DNA of 64,000 nt, taken from Smittia aterrima (lineage: Eukaryota > Arthropoda > Insecta > Diptera > Chironomidae). The DNA is taken from NCBI GenBank assembly GCA_033063855.1, contig CP093829.1, positions 14,105,537 to 14,169,536 on the forward strand, in the 5' to 3' direction. Positions within the stretch are counted from its first letter, which is position 1. Every line of letters begins with the position of its first letter. Position numbers and translations under genes: made by a program. Under the pieces are notes generated by a model that made no database searches, had not been told where the DNA came from, and was given only the letters and a program-made list of their open reading frames with translations. Positions 1 through 12,400 of the stretch are shown piece after piece.

Positions 1-44
1 TCGTAGGTTCTAACATCATCAGTTAGCTCGATACCTTCCATCAT
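1..44 (-). CDS. Possible 5' end of a gene running off the left edge
   Basis: On the minus strand an ATGATG pair preceded by an A-rich run opens a frame that stays open to the window edge and reads MMEGIELTDDVRTY. The start context is good, and the acidic, non-repetitive residues look like a real N-terminus. Only 14 codons are visible, so the protein cannot be identified. It would be divergent from papi. It could equally be a chance open stretch. Confidence 0.3.
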   Translation of the reverse strand, partial: MMEGIELTDDVRTY

Positions 45-1027
45 TTTTTTTCTCCACTTTCTTGAGCCGATTTATCACAATTTTCGTGGAAGTCTTTTAA
101 ACTTTTCTCTATTTTATTTTTGTTGCTTTATTGGTTTTCCTCTTAAGGAAATTTACATTTGCTAAGTTTGCTGTGTATTTTAGCAATGACAATACCATTT
201 AAGATATTTGTAAATTGAAACGAATTGAGATTAATCACAATCGTTTTATAAAATATTTTTCACACTAAAAACATGTTTACTCTTTGAGCTTTCACTAGGT
301 TTTAGAGAACTTTTCTTGGGAAAATGGGAGAAAATTGCATGTTGGAAGTTTTTCGCTGACTTGCGCATTGCAAAATATTCCAATTGTTTACAATTTGAAC
401 GTAGTTTCTCTTTTGCGTTTTAGCCATCGTTTTTTCTTAATATATTTCAATATAAAAAGCGAGACCGACGCTTATAATGAAGGATGTTTCATTAAATAAT
501 TAAAATAAAAAAGGCCGAAAAATTAAAAAAAGAGTTATCTAACGTTTTTAAGTTCAAATAATTCATAGTTTTAACGGGGCACCAAATCAAGGAGAACTGA
601 AATTTGAAGAAAGTAAATTTTCTGTCTCTTCCAAGTGTTAATAAATATTTTCCAGTAGTCAATCTACTACATAATTTCAAAGGTATGTCTCATTGATGAA
701 GATTTATTGGAAATATTATGATTTTCCGACAAAATTAAAGATAAACTTTTCAAGTTCAAGTTGAAATCACCATAAATCGATAAAAATATGAAGTTACTTC
801 TCTATATCTTATCCGTCAAGGACGAAACTAAGAGCGTACTTAAATCACAATTTTCGCTTTAAACTAGACAAATTTTATTTTTACCTGAGTGTGTCAAAGA
901 CTTCTCGTTGCATAATTCTTTATTACATTTTAGCGCTATTTCTTCGAACGAGATCCCAAAGATGACATAGATTCCTATTAATAGCTTTCACTTTTATTAT
1001 TTGCTCATCAAGCTTTTTTTTTCAGAT
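45..1027. other. Upstream region and probable 5' leader of papi
   Basis: There is no convincing coding sequence here; the short open frames are AT-rich and lack codon structure. A good donor (AAAG then GTATGT, intron from 683) and a polypyrimidine tract ending in CAG at 1025, two bases before the papi ATG, suggest a 5' UTR intron of about 343 bp. That intron is inferred, not proven. Confidence 0.4.
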
Positions 1028-2784
1028 ATGAAATCAGTAATTCCGGTAGCTGCCGGTATCATAAGTGTTGGCGCTCTTATTTATCTCTACATAAGACGTC
1101 GTGAAAAGGATAAGAAAGATAAATCGTCTGATCCCGAACCCGATGAAGTATTGGAATTTATTGTCAAGAATCAACAAGTACCGGCAATCGTAGGGCGAAA
1201 CTCAGTTGTTTTAAGATCGATCGAGGACAGAACAAAAACTCAAATCAAGTTGAAAGAAAGTGACGAGAATCATCAGATATGCTCCATCAGAGGAAAAAAA
1301 ATAAATGTCAAAGAGGCAAAACATTTGATAGATGTTGAAGCATCCAAACCATGTGTCATTACAGATGAGCTTCTTGTTCCCGTGTCATCTTGTGGACAGA
1401 TCGAAGCCGGAAGTGGCTCCTTTCTCCACGAAATTTGTTCAAAGTCATCTGCAAAAGTATGGGTTGACCCTGGAAGTAGAAAGAACCTTGCTGAAAATCG
1501 TCGCGTCTTGATAACTGGAACGGAGCAACAAGTCGCTCTTGCTAAGAAACTTATTGAAGAAAAAATTAAAGAAGTCCCTGGAAACTCCGAAACTAAAAAG
1601 GAAGAATTCAAAAGAGAGCCACGACTTCCAAGCCCATCGCAGTATGCAAGCAATTCAAGTATAACCACTACAGAGACTCCTAGAGAACTTTTGTTACCTT
1701 CGCCAGAAAAATTGAAGAACAATGAAGGACAACTAGAAGTTTTTGTATCGGCAGTCAATTCACCATCACGATTCTGGGTTCAACTTGTTGGTCCCCAATC
1801 GACTGAACTTGATTTTCTGGTTGATGCTATGACAGAATATTATAATCAAAAAGAAAATCAAGAACTTCATCAAATTCGTGAACCTTATCTAGGTCAGATT
1901 GTAGCCGCAATGTTTTTCTCCGATAACAAATGGTTAGTTATTATTTAATATTAAGTAATCAATTTTATTATATTGACAACTATTTTTTTTTTCATTTAAG
2001 GTACCGAGCAGAAATTGTCGCCATTCAAGTAAATGAATCCATGCCTCAGGAGCTACTGTTTGATGTCTACTTTCTGGATTACGGAGATTCTCAGTTTATC
2101 GGAAAAAAGGATATTCTTGAACTTCGTGCTGATTTTTTGTCTCTTCGATTTCAAGCAATCGAATGCTTCCTCGCTCATATTAAACCACACAATGCTGATA
2201 ACAAATTAGATGAATGGGATGAGAAGACAGTAGAGAAGTTTGAAAATATGGTTCAAGCCGCAAAATGGAAGAAACTAATTAGCAAAGTTGTAACGTACAA
2301 GGAACGTCAATCATTTGCATTTCAACGTCAGTCAAATAAGCGCGAAAGCTCGCCCATTCCAGGAGTTGAACTTTATGATCCAGAAGAGAACACGGACAAA
2401 AATATTGGCTTTGAATTGGTAAAGCTAGGACTTGCAGAAATGGAGCCTTTCGGCGATTTAAGCAACAGTTCCATTTTGAAGTCAACGCCAGTTGGTGCTG
2501 ATAAATCAAAAGAGGAGAAACAAACTGTTAAAGTGGAACGATCAAAAGTTCCCAACGAAACGATTACGAACGAAGAAATTACAAATAATCCAGTTCAACA
2601 TACAAACGGCGACAGTAAGAATAAGAAGTTAGACTCGCCTTCACCATTATTTACACCTGATAAACCAGCAAAGACGAGTAAGAAACAAAAGGTATCAGAC
2701 TTCTTAAAGAATGAGCAGCAAGCGACGTCGCAATTTAATGTTAAGGCCGAAACAACCGACTGGAACACAATGTTGGACGATTAG
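1028..2784 (+). CDS. papi: Papi / TDRKH: mitochondrial Tudor-KH protein of the piRNA pathway
   Basis: There are two coding exons, 1028-1932 and 2001-2784, joined across a 68-bp GT-AG intron inside a Trp codon; they give 562 residues. The first in-frame ATG is 1028. The N-terminus has one membrane segment (about residues 4-20) followed by basic RRR, as expected for anchoring in the outer mitochondrial membrane. Two KH-like domains follow (about 40-105 with VGRN in the GXXG position, and 110-185). An extended Tudor domain lies at about 245-400 and includes the LDYGD motif. The tail is Lys/Ser-rich and looks disordered. In flies and silkworm this family binds methylated Piwi proteins and scaffolds trimming of piRNA 3' ends on mitochondria. 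The function is taken from the family; the architecture is seen here. A likely poly(A) signal is at 3041. Confidence 0.93.
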
Positions 2785-4132
2785 ATTTTTAATTCAAATC
2801 ATTATTATTAAGCTCGGTTGCGGCACGTGCACTTCTTCTGATATGCTTAGTTATCTCGTTTAATTAGCTTTTGATGCGTTTTTTGCTACAAGTGCCGCAA
2901 TTTTGTCAATTGATCTTGAAAACTCATATAAGATGTGCCTTTAACTACGATCCAAATGTTCAAATTCTTGCGTATTTTCATATTGTTGACCATTGAAACG
3001 CTTGTCGTTATTTTTTTGCTGTACATTGACTTAGAAAGAAAATAAATGCTGAGAGTTTTGAAATTTATTTTTCTTTATTTTTTTCCACTTTATTTTCTCT
3101 TCTTCCAGTGTCAACTTAAATTAGTTAATTTTCAAAAAGAGGACAATCGGCTCATCGGAAACCTATTTCTTCAGTATTTTCTGATTTCAACAACCGCTTT
3201 TCGGTCTTCCTTTCAGTTAATTATGAAGCGGAGTGAATTTAATGAACAACTATCCATTTACACGTGCGTCCTTGTGTCTTGACACTTAAACTCATAATAA
3301 AATTAATACACTTCACGTTTTTCATTCTTACGAGTTTTCTTTCTCGAAAAGCCGTGGGAGTCGCTCGAAGATAAAAGATTAAAAGTACATCAACATAATG
3401 AACGGTGCGCTCCCACTTTTTACATTTTGATTCATTCTTAATTTTTTTTTTGTTTATCAAAAGACAGTTAATTGCGTCAATGACTTCTTTGACTTGTCTA
3501 ATCATTCATGCTTAAGACATCATTTTTTAATCGCTTCAACAGCAGAATATCCAAGCTGTTGGTCCTAACAGAAAACTTATCGGTGTCTCGATCGGAGCTC
3601 GTGTGTGACAAATGACAGTTTTATGGGGAAAACTGAAAACTAAAATTCTTAAAACTTGGCTTTTCATTACTTTTCATGTTTGATGCATAACTTGTTGCAA
3701 TAATTAATTAATAGTTATTTTTTCTTTTCTTTTTAGATTATAATTAAACATTCCTTCTAGCAATTAGCTTTTATTCTGCTTGATTTATTTCTTTTTGCGT
3801 GTCCATTCCATACATTAAGTTTTCCGTTCTCCTGTTGTTATGTGTTGTGGCTGTCTCCTTCTTCCTTTGATCTCACGGTTTGTTTTGTTGTGATTTAAAT
3901 TTACGAATACACAACGTTTTGTTTTCGCGCGGAAATTGTGAATTGAAACAGGAAAAGAAAGCGATGAACATTTCGAAATATTGTTTGAAAACGACGCGCG
4001 AACGTTTAATTAATGATTATGATTCGACGAAATAGTAGTTGATGGAAATTAAGAGAGGAGCAGCGGGATGGAAAAGGATATTTGATTAAGAAGTGAATAT
4101 GCGTTGTAGTAAATCGTGGACAACAAACAAAC
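2785..4132. other. Convergent 3' UTR region of papi and mts
   Basis: This 1.35 kb stretch holds the two convergent 3' UTRs. I see no protein-coding structure and no RNA gene. The part next to mts (about 3900-4130) is less AT-rich and may be mts 3' UTR. Confidence 0.5.
3041..3046 (+). terminator. Candidate poly(A) signal for papi
   Basis: AATAAA lies 257 bp after the papi stop codon and is the first perfect hexamer on the plus strand after it. It is followed by a T-rich stretch. Confidence 0.5.
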
Positions 4133-5956
<1,824 letters not shown>

Positions 5957-6371
5957 TTTGTGACGGTTAATTACACGATAAACAATTAATTCCTATTGAA
6001 AAATTGAAAAAAACTTTCGATCGCTATTAACCCGAACAAGTTTCGCAATGGCCGACAAGATTCGCATAGTTATACGAAGGGCTATGGAGGTTAGCAGCTT
6101 TAGTTAAAAAATCTAACAAAGCGAGTAAGATTTTTATTCTATAAATTATTTATATAGTTGCTATCTTTGGAGTTGGTCATACTTTTAGGATACTTTGTTA
6201 GTAGATAACAAATTTCTAAAAGGACTAAGCTAGTTTTCTGATCTCTTCAAAACGAACTGCATTGATAAATTTAGTTTAATAATTTGGCGCGTTTTGATAA
6301 CTAAAAACCTCTCTAACTTGTAAAAATAAAATTAAACGGATTTCAAAAGTAAACAAACAAAATTCAGTGAA
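5957..6371. promoter_or_regulatory. Divergent promoter region between mts and geminin
   Basis: This 415-bp gap separates two start codons pointing away from each other and must hold the 5' UTRs and promoters of both genes. I see no TATA box at a fitting position and no clean DRE (TATCGATA). The sequence is about 68% AT. Confidence 0.6.
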
Positions 6372-7008
6372 ATGACATCATCAGGACCTCAAAAGATTTA
6401 TATTCAAGTTGAAACGCCAGCCGAACAGCAAGAAAACTTGAAAAATACACGAAAATCGTCGAAACCGCTTGCTAATTTGCAGAAAACCGGAACCATCGAC
6501 AAGGAAAATTTAGTTGGACGCCAACCAGCTCATATCGTAAAGGAACAGTTGATAAGAAAGACAATCGAAAGGTAAAACAATTGTTTTGTGTTTTCTTGTA
6601 GCGTCTTCCTAACATGTTGATTATTTTAGTGAACTTGCTCAAACTCCCGATACAAAACGCAAAATTCCTACAGTCACCACAGCGTCATCTTCTGCTCAAA
6701 CTAGCCCAGCAATTGCAGTTCCGTCTACAAGCAAAGTAACGGCAGAAGATTTGACTTCAGAAACTCCAAGCGAATCTTATTGGGAAGTTCTAGCAGAAAA
6801 ACGCCGTGTTGCTTTGGAAGAAACTCAAACTGAAAATCAAGAGTTGTACGAGCGTATCGCTGTTTTGGAAGACGAATTAAACCAATCAAAGACAATGCTT
6901 ACAGAAGCTCGCGGTCTCGTTGAAGTTCTCACCGAGATGTTAAATGAAAAGGAAACCGAAGAAACAGATTCGACACCAAAGGAGGAGACAGAAGACAACA
7001 ATGAGTGA
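6372..7008 (+). CDS. geminin: Geminin, DNA replication licensing inhibitor
   Basis: Two exons, 6372-6571 and 6630-7008, join as AG|T (Ser) and give 192 residues. The diagnostic block YWEVLAEKRRVALEETQ (about residues 126-142) matches the conserved Cdt1-binding region and start of the coiled coil in geminin. It is followed by heptads through about residue 175 and a very acidic C-terminus. The N-terminal third is basic and disordered. Geminin binds Cdt1 and blocks re-licensing of replication origins in S and G2 phases. An AATAAA at 7079 serves the 3' end only about 80 bp before the Metap2 start, so this gene and the next are packed closely but look independently transcribed. Confidence 0.93.
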
Positions 7009-7078
7009 ACCAACGATGTTCCTAAATAACTCAATTTTCTTAACAATTTTTTTTGTGACTTTAATTTCCTTTTCACGT

Positions 7079-7084
7079 AATAAA
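7079..7084 (+). terminator. Poly(A) signal of geminin
   Basis: AATAAA lies 70 bp after the geminin stop and 74 bp before the Metap2 ATG. Confidence 0.6.
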
Positions 7085-7157
7085 AGAAATTTCTTAAATT
7101 AAATTCCACCGCGTCTTTTTCAAATATTTTTTGAGGGTACAAAACTTTCTGTCAAAA

Positions 7158-8902
7158 ATGAGCGAAGAAAAAGTTGAAATTAATGATAAAGCTAGCGATC
7201 CTGAGGTTGCAAGCAGCAATGAAGAAGCTGAAAATGACACCAAGGATGTGGCAAACAAAAAGAAGAAGAAGAAGAAGCGCAATAAGGGTGAGAACTTTAA
7301 ATAAATTAAAAGTTTCCGCTGAAATTTCTAAAACATGCGAAATTGCGAAATTTCATTTAAATACTGTCCGTGCCAAAAAGCGTATGCAATTAAGCTATTT
7401 AAATGGTCGATTTTTATGTATTACTCGTATTGATAAAATAAGAGTTGTCTAATATACGATGTAGAAAAATATTTTAAGGTTACTATAAAATTGTTTTCAA
7501 TTTCATTTTAGCAAAACAATCAGAAAATACTGATCCAGACAATGTAAAGAAAGCTGAAGAATCGGTTAAGGAGGTGAAACAAACTGAAAATGGCGAGGAT
7601 AAGGAAGATTCGGATGACGATGGCAATACACCGGAGTCTGGTGACAAGAAGAAAAAGAAACGCAGGAAAAATAAGAAGAAAGCCGGTGGAAACGAAAATG
7701 TTGGCATTGGAACGACTCCCGGCAAAGCTGGTACTCAGTACGGTCAAACAAATCCTCCCACGATCCCTATCGTTGAGTTGTTTAAAGACGGAAAATATCC
7801 GGAAGGTGAAATTCAAAAATATCCTGTAGACGAAAGAAAAGCGAAGGATCGTTTCACAAGCGAAGAAAAAAAGGCCATCGATGCAGCACACAACGAAATT
7901 TACAGTGAAGTGCGCTTAGCTGCTGAAGCTCATCGTGAGACACGCCAGTACATGGTAATTAGTCAAAATATCAAAATAAATAAACTAGACTAAAAAATTA
8001 TAATTTTATTTTAGCAAAAATGGATAAAGCCTGGTATGACAATGATAGAGATTTGTGAGGAACTCGAAAATACTGCTCGTCGTTTGGTGGGAGAGAAAGG
8101 ACTTGATGCAGGTCTAGCTTTTCCCACAGGATGTTCTCGTAACCACTGCGCTGCTCATTACACCCCAAACGCAGGAGATCCTACAGTTTTGGAGTACGAC
8201 GACGTTGTAAAGATTGATTTCGGAACTCATATTAAGGGCCGCATTATCGATTGTGCTTTCACACTCGCCTACAACCCAAAGTACCAAAAGTTGTTGGATG
8301 CTGTTAAGGATGCAACAAACACAGGCATCAAAGAAGCTGGAATCGATGTGCGCCTATGCGATATTGGTGCTGCTATCCAAGAAGTAATGGAGTCATATGA
8401 AATTGAGCTTGATGGAAAGACGTATCAAATCAAAAGCATCCGGAACTTAAACGGACATTCGATCGCTCCTTATCGGATTCATGCTGGAAAAACTGTGCCA
8501 ATCGTCAAAGGTGGAGAAACAACGCTAATGGAGGAGAACGAGTTTTATGCAATTGAAACTTTCGGATCCACAGGACGTGGAATAGTGCATGACGATATGG
8601 ATTGCTCTCATTACATGAAGAACTTCGAAGTAGCTTACCAACCATTGCGATTGCAGTCATCAAAATCTCTTCTCAGTATGATTAACAAAAATTTTGGAAC
8701 ATTGGCCTTCTGTAAAAGATGGTTGGATCGTGCTGGTGCCACAAAATATCAAATGGCGCTCAAAGATCTTTGCGACAAGGGCATTGTTGAGGCGTATCCA
8801 CCTCTTTGCGATGTTAAAGGCTGCTACACCGCTCAGTATGAGCATACATTGGTATTGCGTCCAAACTGCAAAGAAATCATTTCGCGTGGCGATGATTATT
8901 AA
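7158..8902 (+). CDS. Metap2: Methionine aminopeptidase 2
   Basis: Exons 7158-7287, 7512-7954 and 8015-8902 give 486 residues (human MetAP2 has 478). The N-terminus is acidic, with poly-lysine blocks in exons 1 and 2 that are typical of MetAP2 and bind ribosomes or eIF2. The pita-bread catalytic fold follows. His239 (in AAHYTPN) is the fumagillin-reactive position. The dimetal ligands are Asp259 (KIDFGTH), Asp270 (IIDCAFT), His339 (NGHSI), Glu372 (AIETFG) and the Glu in the final AQYEH segment. The enzyme removes initiator methionine from nascent chains in the cytosol. The C-terminus SRGDDY is the conserved end. A poly(A) signal lies at 8994. Confidence 0.97.
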
Positions 8903-9403
8903 TCAGAAAAATTCTCGATCAATTCACCGTTCCTTCATCCCATTTCGGTTTACAAAAAAATGAATTATATAAATTTCAATTTGTTACGAGTTCAATAAAG
9001 CGAAGAACAAACGAAAAATATAATGTACATTATAATTTTTCCTTGAGACATAAATAACTTTATTTAACTACAGGATTCGTTTGACACAGATTCTTGTTAA
9101 AAACTTGTTGACCTAATGTCAAATGGTAGATTCTTAATTATTGAAGATATTTGACAAAACTTCATCAGCGTTCATTGAACGAACGGTTCTTCTCATTAAA
9201 TGCACATGTTTCGGTTCTGTTCACTTTAATATATTCGTCGAGCTTCGACATAGACACTTTCCGGCTTTTCGTATGTTCTTCTAAGCAAAATTTCGTCATT
9301 AAAATACATTGCATTGCACTTATTCCATTGAGTATAAAATATCATTCGTGTAAATGTCTCTGAAGTTCTTCGTAAGTACATAAAGGAGAGTTTGAGCTTA
9401 CAT
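8903..9403. other. Convergent 3' region of Metap2 and rickets
   Basis: This 501-bp gap between two stop codons holds both 3' UTRs. I see no coding or RNA structure beyond the Metap2 poly(A) signal. Confidence 0.5.
8994..8999 (+). terminator. Poly(A) signal of Metap2
   Basis: AATAAA lies 92 bp after the Metap2 stop codon. Confidence 0.65.
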
Positions 9404-12400
9404 TCATGGGGGTTTACTATTGCTCTTCGGACTAGATATCGAAGAGTTCCCTTCAGGTATGTTAAGCTTTATGGTATCGGCAGCATCAGTAATACTTGGT
9501 TGTTCTTCGGGTTCCTCATCGAGCTGAACAGAAGAATCGGGTGCAGAGGGAATAGTTGGAAGAAATCTTACATTGAGTCTTGGCGATGAAGGTTCCTGAG
9601 TTTCATCCTGGAAAGCTGATTGACGAACGAGGCGAGGTTTGCAGCCTAATGAGACTGATTGACGACTAGAACCTTGGAAATATAAAAACGTTTTTTGTTA
9701 TTTGCTTTCTAAAACATTGCCTAAACTCACTTAAAGGAGGAAGACTCATTCCAGGAATGCTCGTGCCACTTGAACGAGAAATTCTCCAGGTTGATGTGCT
9801 CGCGTTTGTTGCAGTTGTATTGTTTGATCCGGATGAATCATTACGTGAGCTTGACAAATTCGAGTCTTGAGAGGTTTTTCTCGTAATCAGCCAAGACGTA
9901 TGACGTCGCCGGGGGTCAAGTAATCTCAGAGGAATCCCACAATGATGAGGCGTTCGCCAAGAGTCTGACCGAGACGAACTGAAGTTTCCATCGCTTGATG
10001 ACATCGAACCAGCACGTTTATGGTTTTTCTGTTGGATTTCAGCGATATGATACGAGTAATCCATATGGCGGTGATTACGCCTTTCATCAAACCGCTTTCC
10101 CTCACTACAGAAAACTCGCTTCCAAAGTCGCGCAATCAAACCTGGTTGAGATTTTTTCAGTTGTCGTTTAACTTCTTCATTGTCTAGAACTTTTCCGCGA
10201 TTGCAACTGCAAGTGTGAGCGGGAAGTAAAGGCGGTAGCTCGCGTGATGAACGCTCGACTAACGAATTTGTATTTCCGGGTGTTTGTCGATTCGAGAAGT
10301 TTGAGCTGTGCCTACATCTCCCAATGCCACGAGTAACACGTGACTCTTCAATCGCTTTACAGATCATTACACAATCTTTCTTAAATTGTTTCGTTAGAAT
10401 TGCATAAAGAAACGGATTGCAACAGGAGTTCAAAGGAAGAATAAATACTGTGAACACTTTCGCCTGTTCGAGTGTAATAAGTTGCCAACCAAGCACCGCA
10501 GTAATTGAGAAAAATGCAATAGGCGACCAACACAAGAAATCTGTGAACACAAGCAGTGCCATTCGTTTTGCGATTCTCGAGTCATTAGAATTCCAAGCTT
10601 GTGAACCACGAATTGCGCAATACATTTTGAGGTAACATCCCATTAGTGTCAAGAACGCTACTCCGTTTATAAACATCAAAAATATCACATATGCTAGGCT
10701 TCCGTGACCTTTGAAAACTTCCATTGGTAGACAAACAGAATATTTGCGGTAGTCAGATACTCCAATTAAAGGCAAAATTGCCATTGATAATGCAAAAATC
10801 CACCCAATGCTCATGATGTAACTTGCGTGACGTAATGAAAGCCGCTTGTTTAGATGCATTGCGTGAGTTATTGCATAATTTCTTTCCAGAGTTATAACGG
10901 CTAGCGTGTAGACGGAAAGCTCCGACGAAAGCACAGCAAGGAAGCCACTCAATTGACAGCCAACACTCATCTGCCATGGTATCGCGTACATTCTGAATTC
11001 TCCTAACGTCGACGCATCGACCACAGCCAAAAATCCTAAGTAAACTCCCATGAAAAAGTCGGCAGCTGCCAAGTTACAAACAAGAAATCGCGGGACGTCC
11101 ATTTTTGAGCGTGAAAATATGAGCACGAAAACGACGGTTCCATTGCCCAGCAGGGCCATCAGAAAAACAACCCATACACCACATCGCAACGTCCACCAAT
11201 CAAAAAGATCTTCGCAAGGAAGAAAGGGTCCTGGCGTTGGAAGACATTTCACTGATTTGGTAGATTGTTCAAACGGCAGTAAATTCGTCGGAGTATCTTG
11301 GAAACTTTCGTCGGGGAAGTTTGACATACTTGGATAATAATCAACATGTGGACTCGCATACGATTGCAAGAGTTCATTGATCTGTGTCTGGAAGGTGCTG
11401 CTTGCATTCACATTTAAATCTGGCCAAAAGTCACTGAACGAAGAATTCCATAGCGACATGTTGAACTGGTCATCGGACGGAAAGAAAACTTCTTCCTTGT
11501 AATGGTTTTCTACGACCTTCGTGTTTGTCATTAAAAGAGGCAGAAACGCGCAACAATGATACGCATAAGATAGAACTAGCGTTCTAATCCTAGGAAAAGC
11601 TTCGATAGGAGGGAAGATTTTAAGTTTTGCATTGTTGAACGTCTTCAAATGTAAAAGCCTCTGAAGTCCGTCGGTAGGAAGTGTTGAGAAAACATTGTTG
11701 CCTAAGTTTCTGTTTCAAAATTATTTTCATTATTGTTTGTCGAGTCAAAAGCCATTTTAATAACTTACAAATCTTCAAGTTGAGTGAACACAACGAACGC
11801 TAGTTCGTGAATATAATTGATGTTGTTACCCTCCAAATCACTGTGGGAACATAAAGTTTTTGATTTATCTCCCCATTTGAATTTAATTTTAAACTTACAG
11901 CGTTTGAAGCTTTTTTAGACCAGAAAACGTGTCGTGAGGGATGGACTCGATCTGATTGTAAGGTATTAAAAGGTCATTTAGTTGCTCTAGATTCTTAAAC
12001 GGCTGATGATGTAGTGACGTGATGCGATTCGATGCTAGATTTAACAGTCGCAGCTCACGGCAATGCTTCAAGTTTGGAACGTGTCTAAGCTTGTTGAATT
12101 TCAATTCCCTGGTTTAAAAATTATAGAAAGAAATTAATTGCACGAAGAATTCTGCAATTGTTTTCAAGCTCGACATGCAATGACTTACAAGCTTTTTAAT
12201 CTGGGCGAATGAATGCACAAATTATCTGGAACATGACCCAAATTGCTATGATCTGCTAGCAGTGTCTCTAACGAACTGCATCCCTCGAACGAGGGTAATT
12301 CCTTTAAATTGCGGGCATCTGACAATACTCTTCGAAGCGTGAAAAGAATAATCGAATGGAGTATATTAAAATTAATTACGTTTGATAAAACTTACAATTT

